Shown in pieces: positions 1 through 13,428 of a stretch of DNA of 64,000 nucleotides. The notes under the pieces are model-generated. The model did not search any database and was not told the DNA's origin. It worked only from the letters and a program-made list of their open reading frames with translations. The translations under genes and the position numbers were made by a program. The stretch lies in NCBI GenBank assembly GCA_013396525.1, contig VWYX01000204.1, forward strand, positions 884,467 to 948,466, given 5' to 3'. Within the stretch, counting starts at the first letter, position 1. Every line of letters begins with the position of its first letter. Source of the stretch: Chaetorhynchus papuensis. Lineage: Eukaryota > Chordata > Aves > Passeriformes > Rhipiduridae.

Positions 1-238
1 GTAGAACATCTCTCTCTGTTAATGGAGAACCTGTACAGCATTCCCTTCTTTTCTCCAGTAAGACCCCAACAGGTGAATTAGCATTTCCATGTGAATGTCC
101 ATGTGTACAGAGAAGCAAATCTAGGATGAGGTGGCAAAGATTGGCATTGCTTGTTTTGCCTACTAGTCTTTGAAGGCTTCGTTAATTACAAACCAGAAAA
201 TACTGACTAGAAAATGATCAAATTCAGATATTGTCGCT

Positions 239-303
239 AATACATGCATATACATACATATACATACATATATATGTATATACACATATATTTATATATG
301 CAT
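239..303. repeat. TA/CA-rich simple repeat
   Basis: Alternating TACATA, TATATG and ACATAT units form a short microsatellite with internal self-complementarity. Confidence 0.8.
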
Positions 304-3039
304 CTACTACAAAGTTGACTGAGGACTGAGAGAGAGTCAGAGGCATTTGTACTTAAGCGTTTAAAAAATTCTGAAATCTTGATGGAGTTGAGACGACCTC
401 ACCACCTTCTGGAATTAGTGTGAGATTCTCTAAGCCAATTCATTTTAGTGGGATGATTTAGGTTCAGACTAAGGCTCCTGCTGGTGTTTGGTGAATGACT
501 ATAATGGGGGGAAAGGGTGTTTGTGTGTGCACATGAGCACATGCAGATGTCCCCATGTACAGTCTGTATAACCATTTTCCATCCAGAGTGAGTGTATGAA
601 AAAACAAACCTCCTTGTGGATGCAGAAGGAAAAATCTCCAGGCAATTCCAGAGTCTATTTGTCAAGGAATACAAAGGAAGAAACTAAAAGAAGACTTTGT
701 GGTAAAGTGTTGGCTGACATAGGAGCAAACAAGATGGTAATTGATCCTCGTTGTGTTTAGGCAAGTAAGACTTTATATTACTTAAGAATACACAGGTAAT
801 GACTGTTTCATTGTACTCCTTGGGGTGAATTAAACATGTATTTTTACTTAAGTATAAAGAGATCTAATGGGAAGTGCCTTGGACACAGTCCTGCTGTCAC
901 TGATGGTTCTCCAAGGAGTCTACAAAGATGCAGCATGAGCTGAATCTGAATGTACATTTGCACCTTTAGCCACCATGTGATGGTTGGCATGGAGCACCTC
1001 AGCCCAGCATTGGGTTAATTCCCCAGCACCTGTTCCATGTACCATAGTGGCCCCTGGCCATTTGAATTACATGATCCTACAAGATCACACTGGAGCATGT
1101 CTTTTCTCGTCAGCAAGGGACTCTTCACTCCTTTACATGGTGGTTGATCTGTTTCTGGCATTCCCGCTTCCAGTCAGTTTAACCAGTTTTGCAGCTAAGT
1201 CTTCTGGTGAGCTATACCAGGTAATTCCTCTGTCACAAATTGCCATTGCTGAGCAGTTGCCATTTGAATTTTTCCTTCATGACAAAAACCCCTTTTGGTT
1301 TGATCAGGGCAAATCATCCACATGTCCGCAGCCTGGCTGTTTTAAGACTAAGGTTATGGAAGTGTTGTACATATGTGACCATGAGGTATGTACATAGTTC
1401 TGTGGGATGGTAGAATTTATTGTCTGCTATTACTTTCAGATGTAGGAGACAGAAAGACCCTTCAGGTGCATTCAGTCAACATGTGGAGACAGTTAAGCAG
1501 TGAAGTGTGTGATAGTTTAAGTGTGCTGTGTATTACCCAATTTCTTAATGGGTCTCTCTGTGGACAGCCCTATTTCTTCTGTAAAATCATCTCCAGAGCA
1601 AGGTGCTGCTTATGCCTTGGTTGAAGGAGTCAGGACAGGGCTCTAAAAGGAGGCTCCCTCACTGGATGACATGCTTGAGATATAATGAATATTTTAATTT
1701 CTCATTGACTAGATGCCTTTCCTTCCTGACCAATACAACCCTGCCATATATCAGGATTGTGGATTTTCTGGATGAGTTTGGCCAAACCAATGCCTTTTTT
1801 ATTACTGTCAGCATGTTATTGGTCTGTTCTTCCACTAAGTCCTTTCAAAGCCACTCAGCTAACCAGATAAAAGGGACACACTTGAGGACCACAACTCTTT
1901 GATTAATACCTAAAACAAAATGTTGTTTGTGACTTTATCAGCATGGCTTATGAGTAACATAACACAATAGTGGCTGGTGCTGAAACAGATTGAACAGCTC
2001 ACACCCTTCGGATGTTTGTGAGAAGATGTTTTTTGTTTGCTGGCATTTGATTTGGACCGGCCTAGAGTGACTGATAGTGCAGGGCAAGGTATTACTGTAA
2101 GAGATAGCAGATAGATCATAAATCTGCATGTAGCAGAATTGGGAGCATGCAAGTTTCTGACAGGGTTTTGTGACAGAACACAAAATATATCCAGACAGTG
2201 AGGAACAAATACTCCCAAGCATCAGCTTTCACTTGTGTTTCAATAAGAATACAAACCTTCCAGGGTCTCTAAAGGTCAGTTTCCTGTTTCAGTGGTCAAT
2301 AAGATGTCAAAAGAGAGTCCAGAATCACTGTGTCAGGCATGGATATAGAAACATGCATACGCACTATGTGTAACATACATGTGTACACAAATACACCCAG
2401 AGGCATAAAAGGATGAAACAATGTCAGGATATGAAGAAACGTCATAATCTCTGAAAACTCCTCTGTAAATAATATGTCAGTCCTTTTTTTAAAAAAAAAA
2501 AAGAAATCCAAAAACGCTTTTGTCAATAAGTAGTCATGATCACTGCTAAGTGGGACACAAATCCCACTCTGCTTATTGCTGCTTTTTAGCTCCTCACTAA
2601 AAATGGTCCAAGCAGATGAGTGCTGCTCTCTGCAAAATGCAAATTCCAAATCTACACTGCTGGCTATAGCTTAATGCTAGGAACTCTAATGTTCTTCATG
2701 CTTTCAGCACATAGAAGAACATCAGCTCTGTGAGGGACTACTGTTACAGTCTTCATTTTGAAGATGTGGGCTGATTAATGCAGTGAAAGCTGCTTACTCA
2801 CTCTCCTTCTCCTGTCCTCCATTCAGGCCAAGCAAGATCCCATTCTGATTTACTAATGAGAAACTGGAAGTCATTGGACAGCTCTCCTCACGTGACAAGT
2901 TTATTAGTCTTCCAAATGTCAGAAGCAGGACTGCATTTTAGATGATTAAACATTAGAGAAGTAAAGAAGTCCAGATAGCTGGAAAAGATTTATGAAGGAA
3001 ATTTTTATTTTTGTTTTGTACATTGGTGATGATTATAGA
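304..3039. other. No recognised gene
   Basis: Open frames exist, the longest being on the plus strand at 984-1397 (137 codons), but none shows a certain domain. A possible weak retroviral-like resemblance of that frame is given under findings. The flanks look like unique intergenic sequence. Confidence 0.5.
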
Positions 3040-3290
3040 TGAAAGACGTGTGATGGAACCTGGTTTTCCTGGAGCCTGCTAATGAGAAGTGGTGAGAGGA
3101 TACTTTGGTTTTCTTTGCTTGCCTGTGCAGATTTTGCTTTACCTATTCATCTGTTTTTATCACAACACATGATTTTTCTGCCTTTAAGCTTTCTGGTTGT
3201 CTTCCCCATCCCCCTGGATGGGAGTGGTTATATAGGATTTGGCTGCCTGCTGGGGTCAGCCCATCACAATCTGCCAACAGTAGGCTAACT
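3040..3290 (+). mobile_element. ERV-L type LTR fragment (3' part)
   Basis: The segment has the order of landmarks seen at the 3' ends of the LTRs at 16647-17267 and 23390-23944. These are a TTTGCTTGCCTGTGCAG block, a TTTGCTTTACCTATT region, a CACAACACATGATTTTTC stretch (the 'tctcaacccacgagtttt' position), a CCCCATCCCCCTGGATGGG block, and a CTGCCTGCTGGGGTCAGCCCA end. The 5' part and any internal region are missing. It is old and diverged. Confidence 0.65.
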
Positions 3291-4304
3291 GCCATGGTAT
3301 CTGAGGTGGAGAGCTTTCAAACAAAGCAGAAGAGCCATGAGACATGGATATATGCTTTTTTTTCCTGATGTTGCTAATTTTAACTTTTAATGCAGCTCTG
3401 TAACTTCTGAGCAGAAACTGTGACTGTTGTCTGCAGACACTTGTGCAACTACAGTGACATTCTGGCAAACCACTGGTTCCAGATTCTTCAAACAACTTCA
3501 AAGCTGTTTTCCTGGGTAAAAACACAGGTCCAGACCACAAAGTAGCATTTTCTCCTGCTTCTTGTGGTGAACAATGGCACATGCTCTTCACATTTTCTTC
3601 ATCAGACTTATTAGTTCAATTCCTTCACATGTGCATGAAATCTAGCACTTGCGGCTCAATGATCCATTGAGCCTTGAGACTCAGTGTGAGTGCTAAAGAA
3701 ATAATTCCACAGGTAGCCTCATATACCTAGTGGGATCACCTACTCAGGATTCACCAAGAGGGAGCTTTATAGGCCTGCCTACCTCTCTCAAAAGTAAAAG
3801 ATTTAGCTAGAAGTGCTTAAATGCCTGCACGACTCAGGCATCAAAGTCCTGTTCAGAGATGTTAAGGTCCAGATCTTCAATGGCAGTCATGTGCCAAGCT
3901 GAGATTTGAGCACTCATTGTGCCAAGCAGGAGTTCACACTGGATAGATGAATGCACAGCATTAAAATTACGACTTTCAGGAATCCCACAAGACCTTGTGA
4001 AAATGGCATTTTCAAAGTAAAAAAAAGCAACTTTCTACTACTTCTTTTCATGGTTATCTATTAATTTTCAGTATTTTATAAATCTATGTAGAACATCCAT
4101 TCAGCAAAATGCAGTTAAATGTTTACCATCTTCAGAAATCATGCTTTAAGGAGCAATAACAAATGGAATTAATAATGTTAATTAAAAATTTAATGCCTTT
4201 AAGCAGATTGAAAATTCAAGGCATGATTAGACTATTAATGACAAAATCCTGCAAAAATGAACAGTGCTAAAATTTGGAAACTGGTCTTTGCCAGACTCAG
4301 CATT
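3291..4304. other. No recognised feature
   Basis: AT-rich sequence with only short open frames and no repeat family recognised. Confidence 0.5.
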
Positions 4305-4650
4305 ATCATGGAATTGTAGAGTGGCGTGGGTTGGAAGGGACCTTAAAGATGGTCTAGTTCCAACCCTGTCCACCATGGGCAGCAATGTCACACATTAGAT
4401 TAGGATGTTCAAGGCCACATCCAACCTGGCCTTGGGAAGGGGCATCCACAACTTTGCTGGGCAATCTGTTCCAATACCACACCACCCTCTGAATAAAGAA
4501 TTTCTTCCTACCATCTAATCTAAATTTCCCATGCACACCCTTTTGGTTTTTTAATTTTTAAAGCATTTCCCCTTCTCCTATCACTACCTACTCATGTAAG
4601 TTGCCATTAGAAGTGTGGTCTGCCCACCATTGACCTTTCCTTTAGCCCTG
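4305..4650 (-). mobile_element. CR1 LINE 3' fragment, antisense
   Basis: Read on the plus strand it begins with the reverse complement of the CR1 tail (ATGGAATTGTAGAGTGG), followed by GGGTTGGAAGGGACCTTAAAG and later the block ATTTCTTCCTACCATCTAATC. All are hallmarks of avian CR1 3' untranslated sequence in minus orientation. It is 5'-truncated, and the distal end past about 4570 is badly diverged. Confidence 0.88.
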
Positions 4651-6810
4651 TACAGAAGTATATTTCAGCTTTGTCTGTCACCATGAGTTGAGCTTTTTCC
4701 TCATAACCATTAACCTTCTTCATCTTATAGGATAGACCTGCTCTGGGCATGGACAGTGTTTTTTAAAAAAAGCTTATGACAGCATGTTTGTTGGTTTTTA
4801 CCACTGTTAGACAAAACCTCAGTTCTTCTGTTAAAAATATTAACTGCACAATGCAAAACATTTGCACTGTCTAAATCAGGAGAGATACTTTTACAGTTTC
4901 AATGAACAGAGAATATCTTTGAGGCAAAGAAATATAGTGACATTTATACGTACCTGCTCAGCTGGCACTGGAAGCTGTGCAAAACATTTTGCATTTCCTC
5001 TCCATCACCTACACACTCCTTACTAAGGATGAGCATTGATTAGGCTGGTACAATTTCCCTGCCTTTCCCCTCTTTCCTACTGTTTCTGGCTTCTGATTTT
5101 TTTTTTTTTTATACCTGGTGGTGATTACAGAACAACGCTGTGTGGGCCTTCAACATATGAAAAACTCTTGTGGGTGCCTTTGGTGGAGCTATACCTTTCC
5201 TTACACTGGAGACCAGAGATCAATTAATGAAATACTACTAAACGGGAGCCTGAATCAGAAATATTATTGAGCATGAACACACCTATATGTAGAAGTATGT
5301 AAAGCCCTTATATACTTTTCTCAACAATGGTCAGACTTTACCTAAACCCATTAAACATTTATGGCTACATTTTCTTCAGCAATAGAGTAGAAATGCCTTA
5401 GACTGTGGATTACACCTTACAGGAGGCTTTTGAAGCCACTCTTATTTGGATGCTGCAGTAATAGAAGGGAGGATCTTCAGTGCATGGCAGTTCACAACCC
5501 CTTGCGGTTTATGATAAACATGACCAATCAGCAAATCAAAGACTGAATAAACCACAAACTTCTCTACAAGCTGTGTGCTTGGTAAGCTGAAAGTTTGCTT
5601 CGAGCAACAAATAGTTGTGAACTGCCAGTGTTAGACGAGAGATCAGTTCTTAGAAGATGTTTCCAAAACTGGTCTGTGTGTTGGATGTAGCACCACAGAA
5701 TGCAACAGTAAGTGGCAAAGAGCTGAGAGGAGCTGACTGGTTGGAGCAGCATTCTACCTGAGCCTAACACTGACTACAAGATAGATTCTTCACTTTATTA
5801 ATAACTACATTTATTCTACTAACAGCATTCGGGGAGGAATGGGATATTTGGCTCAAATTCTAAACGGCTGGTAATTTCATTAGTATATTAGAGTATTTCT
5901 CTATCAATAGCTACACAGCAGTATTTTCACAAGACGTGTCTCAGCACAAGAGAAAACTGCAAAAACTTCTTGCACAAACTAGGCATCCAGCAACACTTCT
6001 AGATCAGTGAAAATGCATGTTCAGTACAGTATTATTCTCTGCAATCTGAGATTCTTAAAGCAAAATAAGTGAAAACTAGTAGCTAATGATATGAACTAAT
6101 TGCCATTGTTCTTGTATTCCCACTGCCATTATGCTGTTTAACATTAGATGTGCACACAGCAGTCAGCCAGACATGACTGAATGTCTGGTCCCTTTCTAAA
6201 AAGATACAAAATCTACAGTATCCACACTGACATTATAGACCTGGGTAAGCCATCTGCCAAATGTATGAACTTGAAAGTTAGCAGTTTCAACTCCCATGGC
6301 TGGTGCTTGCCTTGACAGAATAATGGTTTGATATTTTTTTGCTCCCAACCTGGGGGCTTAGCACCTTGCTAGACCACATTCCTACCTTGCTGTACAGGAG
6401 AGGAGATGCACCTCTTCTGTACAGCAGAGACCTTCTTCTGGCAGCAGCTGCGCTGCCCTCCATAAATGGGAGAAAAATAAAGCCCAGAAACCACGGTTTT
6501 AAAACCAGGCATAAACAAAATATGTGTCACAAACACCTCTGGGCAGGTCCAGTGCCACAGGCAGGACTGGTATCTGCTCACAACCCTGGAGCAGGTGCTG
6601 TCACATACACAGAGTGGAGACTTTGCAGGAAACCATGCAGACTGCCCTGAGCACTGGACTGATAAGTAATTCTGCATGGTGCAGAGGTGTCCAGCTTCTC
6701 TATCAGTTCTTGGACCCGTTGGGATCTGAATGTCCCATTTCTCAAAAATGTTCCTGCTTTTTCAAAGCGGACCTGATTTTTTTTCATCAGGCGCTGGAAT
6801 CTCAGCGTTT
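4651..6810. other. No recognised feature
   Basis: Includes a T run near 5098-5112. Open frames on both strands around 6339-6823 overlap each other and show no domain. Confidence 0.5.
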
Positions 6811-7330
6811 CATAGAGCCATAGAATGGTTTGGGTTGGAAATACCTTAAAGACTGCCTAGTTTTAACACCCTGGCACGGGCAGGGACACCTCCCAGGTTT
6901 CTCAAAGACTCATCCAATTTTGCCTTGAACTCTTCCAGAAATGAAGCATCCACAACATCTCCGGGAAACCTGCTCCAGTGCCTCACCACCCTCATGGTAA
7001 AGAATTTCTTCCTAATATCTAATCTAAACTTACTCTCTCTAAATTTGAAGCAATTCTCCTTTGTCCTGTCACTACATGCTGTAAAAAGCCCTGTCCTGTC
7101 ACTACATGCTGTAAAAAGTCCCTCTCCAGCTTTCCTATAGGGCACTTTTAGGTAATGGAAAATTCTATAAGATCTCCCTGGAGACTTCTCCAGGCCTGAG
7201 AAACGCAGCCCTCTCAGCCTGTCTTCACAGAGAAGGTACCTCATCCCTCTGATCATCTTTGTGCTTTTTTTGGACTCATTCCAACAGGTCCAATTCTTTC
7301 TTGTGTTGGGGGTCTTGTGTCATGTCTAAC
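6811..7330 (-). mobile_element. CR1 LINE 3' fragment, antisense
   Basis: It starts with CATAGAATGGTTTGGGTTGG (the reversed tail) and continues with AAGAATTTCTTCCTAATATC, then TCTCCAGGCCTGAG and the GAGAAGGTACCTCATCCCTC region. This is the standard 3' end of avian CR1 read in reverse. It carries an internal 30-bp tandem duplication at 7061-7120. The far end grades into diverged sequence near 7330. Confidence 0.92.
7061..7120. repeat. 30-bp tandem duplication inside CR1
   Basis: Two adjacent 30-base units share TGTCCTGTCACTACATGCTG followed by TAAAAAG and differ only at their edges. The element family normally has one copy here, so this is a local duplication. Confidence 0.9.
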
Positions 7331-10300
7331 AGTTGTCTGGCAGTTTGCTGCTAGCTAAACTGACCTGTGTTCTTCTGCCCAATACCTCAGAACCATAAAT
7401 TTGAATCCATAGTCAGATCTTGTAAGAAGTCAGCTGGGAAACAACTCCAGGAGGTATCTATTATTCAGGACACTTTTCAGTGGTTCACTCCACCTTCTCT
7501 CTGCAGGCCACATCACTGAGAGGGTTATTCTTCCAGCAAGAAAAGTTAAGGAGATCGGGTATATTTTAGACTTCGGAAATAACAAGTTTTTAGAGAACAC
7601 ATACTTTCAGACCCAGGATTCATTTGTTAGTGAACTGAGTTAGAAAACTGAGTAGTTTGCAAATGTTTTCACTCATTACTTCTATAAAGCCTTTTTAGTA
7701 GAGAAGTGGTACTCTTTGCAAGTTGTTTCATTGTCTGCCTCTTAAAAACACAAATGTCACCACCTATTTAAATGCTTGTCTTTCAGAGAAAGAAAGCCTG
7801 AAAAAAAATAGATAATCCTGTTTAGGACAGTATTGCTAGTTTGAGCTGTTTCTTGTGCATTACGGTTTTTGGAAGAATATGGTTTAGATGTTCAAGAGAT
7901 GCGACATGTTAGACTGAGTTTTAAGACAAATGGAGAATTTTAGATGTTGGCATCCTTGTGGGAATTTTTGGCATGCAGGAGCAGGCTATCTTCAGAGAGT
8001 AATGATGATCAACAGTCACTTTGGTATTTATTTTTTTAATTTGGTCCTTCCTGAGTTATTATCCACCATTATCTGAACTTTTATCAACAAGATAGAGTCC
8101 TTTTTTATAGATGCTTCAGGCTGGTCTTACTCCAGGATATGTTTTTCAGCTGGCCATAATTTCCACTGGGGTATCATTTCAGTATGTCAACCAAAAAAAT
8201 TGATTTGACATTTTCATCTTGTTCTGTCATTCTGTTCCCCCCTACAGACTGTTTTTACACCTGGGCTTTTTCTCCTCAAGTACAAGTCAGTCAGAGACCC
8301 TCCTGCAATATTATAGCAGCTAAAGAAGAAACTGAAATGTGTAGTGAAACATATAATACACATAAGAAGCTTTACCTGTTGAGTCTTGAAGAAACTCTTG
8401 TGCTAGATCTATGTGTGCAAGGAGCAGCACAGAAATGTTCCCCAAAACTCGGAGTTTAGCCAAAACAGCTCCTTCTCATTTCTGCATGAATTGATGGGAT
8501 TATCTAATTGCAGCAAAACGCAGCACTGTTAGTCAAGTTGCCTACACCAGGAGTTAGTAGTTTCTCTTGCTCTGAATAAATCTGATCGGTTTGCTCACCA
8601 CTTGCAGAGGAAGTGGCTTTATAGCTGGGGTGAGGGCTATCGGTACTTTTGTCCAAAATACAAAAGGAGAAGAAGGTACCCTGGCAGTTATTCATGAATC
8701 TTGTTCCATGAGTTACACTTGCATAGAAATGAGTGTGGTATTAGAGACTGTAAATTACAGGTAGCAAACGAGACTGAATGAGGCTGATTAGAAACATCTG
8801 TTTGCATACAGATACCACTTCCTGGCGATGAGCAACATAAGAAGTAATAAGTTGAGTGAGGTTTGGTAGCTGTTTGCCTGCTTGTGGCATGGGATCTCCT
8901 TTTGTGCTGAGATGCTTATGTTCCAAGTTTGAATAAATATTTAAATTCTCTCTCTAGTTATAAGAGAAAAAGCTAGATAGAAAGTGGCACAATATCCATG
9001 ATTTTTCATATTGATACATTTGGACAGACCTGCAAGCTGCACAGCCTTTTAGAGAAAACAGGAAATAGTATCAGTCACTTAGGAATGAGAAATACATGTT
9101 GTTTAAACCACCCATAGTCTGGCACAAAACCTGCAGCGCAGTTCCTTTTTTAATGTGAATACCATTGAAAAGGATAAGCCAAGTCAATTTTGCAATATTG
9201 CTCTGTTTTAACAGAGCCGTGCAAAGTGTAAAACAAAACCTTCGATCACACAACAGTACTCCAGCTTTCCTCAGATGATTGTCATTTTACTTGGAACCTC
9301 TTACACATTTCTTCTAGAAAAATAAAAGGTTCTCGTAAGAATGTTAAATTTTTGTTTCTCCGTCTAGAGCACTGGCTATTAAATGCTACATACATTCCAG
9401 GTGGGATTTTTTTTTTCTCTATCTATATGAACAATAACTTTTTTTCGTAGTACTTTAGCAAAACCCTTTTGTTACTGTCAACATGATCAGTCAAATACTG
9501 CTGCTCTAGATAACTTGAAGCAGTAAGAAGTTAGAACTTTTGTATTTCATCTTCTGAATGAAAATAGCCTTCTTTCAAGTATCAAATCCCTCACTTTCAC
9601 ATTTGTAAAGTCCTCTGTAAGGTAACATTCTAGTCTCAGATGAGTGGTGAAAGTTTCCTATTTCAGTTTTTCTCCTATCTTTTCCCTAGAAAAGGAAAAT
9701 TGGAACGTCACCTTTTTCTTTTTTTTTTTCTCTTAATTATAATCTGCTGGTTCTATCTTGAAATATTCAAACAGAATAATCAAGCTTACAATTGAGAAAT
9801 TATATTTCAAAGGTCTATATGTGAGAATGTGATTGCTGATCCAGTCAAGAGGATATTTACCAATTACTGCCATGGAAACCGGCATAGATCTGCAAGGACC
9901 ACCTAAGGACTATAGCTGTTACTTGATTTTGGAAATAGTTTAATTTTTTTTTTCCATCATTCCAAATGGTGGGAGAAACTGTGATTGCTTCAAGGCTGCC
10001 AAAAAATTAAAGTGGAAAAAATGTGAGCAATTCCTTGGTGTCAGCCTTTGCTCTGCACATTCTAGTTGCATTACTTCTGCTTGGGGTGGATAAGTCTAGT
10101 AGTGGTCACTTTGATCTGGCAAGCTGGAGATTTTTCTCCTAAATGTGAGAATAATTTAGAAACTTCTTGTATAAAAGTTTACCTTCTTCTGTTCTGCTAG
10201 CCTGATTCTCTCTGAGGTTCATGCAAACCCTTTCATGAGTATGAGGAAGGAGGTTTCCAATGTGAGTCTTCTTAGCCAGTAAGTTTCTCATTACACATTA

Positions 10301-13300
10301 CAGGTCTGTTAGGAAAAACAAGTTAAGGAGAGCTAGTTTGTGAGTAGAAAATTAACATTTCTCCTTCTGTCTTCTGGGATGAGAAAATAACTATGATTAC
10401 TCATTCAGGGCTGGCAGAAAGGGCTCAGTGCCTGAGGAAGTGAAAAGTGTTGAGGCCACAAGCAGTCAGACTGAGGGAAAGAAACTTGGAGCTTCTCCAA
10501 GCAGTCTGCAAACTGCTGTTTCGCCAGGACCAGGCCTTAGGCTGGCGCAGCCTAAGGGCCCAGGATCTGGTGCCTCCCTGATGTAAGCACAGTTCCTGAA
10601 TGGGGCCCCCCGGTACTCTAAGGACACAGTTTTCCTCTCAGACTCATAGAGCCACCCTGAGGACTTGCAGTCCTCACACATCACCTGTGAGAAAAAGTTT
10701 TTAAATGCAAAGTTTTTTGTGAAAAGCTCTCTTTTAGAACATGATGACAAACCAGCACCATGAAAGGGAGTGTGAGATGAGCTGTACCCTGCTGTGTTCA
10801 CATTGCTGCAGAGAAGAGATGTAGACTTTGGCTACACACCAATTAGTGTCTCTTGCTTTTTTAATACCGAAAATACTGAGTGGTGCCATGCTCACATGGG
10901 CATAACAAACACTTCTCCACTCACAATGTTGAAAGAAATGTAGTGCTTTTACCCAGGGAGGTTTCAAAGATTACACCAGAGAAATCCTGTCATGCTTCTT
11001 CTGTTTGTTTTCCCATACAAATTGGTGATGTGAATTCTATAGCTACTCTGACAGAAGATTTGCAAAGTAACAGTGAAGACGCAAGGATAAGCACATCTCT
11101 GTGACAGAAAATATATTCACAGCTTGACCTTTAGTGATGTCAGCTGCCACCATTGCCTCATGTCTGATCACAGTAGTTGGACAGACTACAGGCAGTAAAA
11201 GTGGTCAGAGGTCTGCATTTCAGGCTGTTATTAACAATACAGCCTAGGAAAAACCATATGTGAAAATCTCCTGTATGTGTCATTTCCAGTTAATAATTCC
11301 TGGAAAGTAAATATATTATTTCAAGTGCTCAAATCATGACAAGGATATAGTGTCTCACCTCCACCTTAAGTAATGTATTCTGAATGTAGGAATTGCCATA
11401 TATTGGAGTGCCAAGCAAATGATTTATAGTCAAGAGATGCCTTTGCTGATAAGCTTTGAGGTAAAGAACCCAGACTGGCACTGGTTCCTGGCTTAGGAGG
11501 CCTCATTCCTTCTGGCACCTCATCAAACTGCCCTCTGAAAAATTCAGCTACGCTTCTCTCAAAAGCCAGACTGGCAGCCTGTCTCTATCAGTCCTGGGGG
11601 CAGACGCTGCTGGAACCTTTCTGCTCCAGTGACCTTCCTAAATTTCTATTCTAAACTTACTGAGAGCAAGTCTGTACTCATTTGTTCTTATGCCAGTGTC
11701 AGGTTTTAGCTCAAAAAGTTCCTCCCCCAACACAGAATTTTGTAATCTGATGTTTCTACAGAAGTAATCAAGTCCCTTCAAGCCTTCCCCTAACTGGGAG
11801 AAACAACCATGCTCTTTCTGTATTCTTTCAGAAGATCTGTGAGTCTGCTCAGAACCCTGAGTGTAGCACTGGGCAGTAAAGGAGGTATTAGGACTTGTTT
11901 GAGACCAGGTTTGCTTCAACCTGTGAGTTGAGGTTTCTGAACCTCATGCCGTGTCTTTCAATTTTCTAACTGCTTTTTCCTCCATTGAATTTTTCTGTTT
12001 AATCTCATATTTTAGTATCCAGGATACTCTGAGGTCTGTGAGTGGCATGAAGAAACAGTTATATCTCCATATAACAGTTATGTCTTGTTTTGAATAAGAT
12101 GATTTCTTTCAATGATGTCACAAATGAGTGACTTAGGTCATTTAAAGAATTACCATTGAAGGTATTGACAAAGGATGTTCAATATAAATTTGTGAAAGCG
12201 TGACTTAACAAAGTTTGGTGGCAAGGTTCACTCTATTACCTACTGTATAGATGAAGCGTACAGAGGACAATCAGATTATGAAGCATACTTAAAACAATTG
12301 GATTAGAATCAGTTTAGAATGATTCACACATGGACTGAGGATGCAAAAGGATAAGGATGCAAAACGGTAAGGGAGACCCTCCTGTTGAGCCAGGAAGTTC
12401 AGGGAGTACCCCCTTGCTTTCTAAACTCCTGATGGAGCCTAGGTGCAGCTCCTAGAGCACAATCTTAGTCCCAGTCCCCTGGTCAATGATTTATGTCTAA
12501 AAGATTTGACAGTGCTTGATCATTGACAAGTTTAATATTTAGAAAGAGAAGCAACAGGATTTACTACAATTACAAAAGTGACTTGATAATAGATTCGAGA
12601 TGGCAGACCCATACGATACTTGACAAAGGGTACTTGAATCAATTCAGACACACACAAACACAGATGTGTATACGGATATACACGTAAAAAGGTACCTGTT
12701 AAGATTGACACCAAATGTCTTTGCATCTCTGTGGGTGAAGGGTTGAGCCTCAAGGAGTTGGGTACCAGCACAGGCTCCATTTTCAGTTTTCAATGACTGT
12801 CCTGAGTCTTCAAATCTGTGAATTGGAGATCTCCAAGAGACCCTGAGCAATATGCTGGTGCAGCCACTGCAGCCCAGGGGAGCTCAAAGGGCCTAACTTG
12901 GGACTGTTTTTTCTTGGCGTTAGTCATCAGTCAGTCTCCATCCTGGCCTCAATCCAGATCTGTAATTTTCCTCCATATTTCAGTAACAATAATAGTGTTC
13001 CACCTGGGCTATGATTCAGACAAGTCATGTTCCAAGGCTTTCAGGGTTATCTCTTGGTTATCTCTTGTCCTCTTCCTTGGTTAGGCAACAGAATTTCCTG
13101 CTATGGACCAGGATAAGATGTTTCTGATAAGTTCAAGGGGAGATTCATCACTCCAGTGCAATTAATCCAGGAGAAAGCCTAACAAGAATTCCTCAGATCT
13201 CAGAGCAGTCTAGGAGACAGCAGGAATGCACCACCACATGTGCTACAAGTCTCTTTTAAAATGGTGAATTTAAATGAGCTACAGATTAGCTGATCTGAAA

Positions 13301-13352
13301 GTAGACTGTAAAACTAAATTACAGTGCTTCACACCTGGATATGTATTTTGCA
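7331..13352. other. No recognised gene; unique-looking intergenic sequence
   Basis: Mostly AT-rich with T runs near 9405 and 9720. The stretch 10450-10690 is GC-richer and contains a 9-bp hairpin at 10535-10557. Open frames up to about 110 codons occur without a recognisable domain. Confidence 0.5.
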
Positions 13353-13428
13353 CTGTTTTCACTGTTTTTCCTTTCCCCTCTGAGGCTATCCTTGCTCCAT
13401 GCTGGCCATGACATTTCTTGTCTGGCTG
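13353..13428 (+). repeat. 76-bp direct repeat, copy 1
   Basis: Matches 15326-15401 over 76 bases with four substitutions and no gap. It begins CTGTTTTCACTG and ends TTCTTGTCTGGCTG. I do not recognise a repeat family. Confidence 0.9.
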
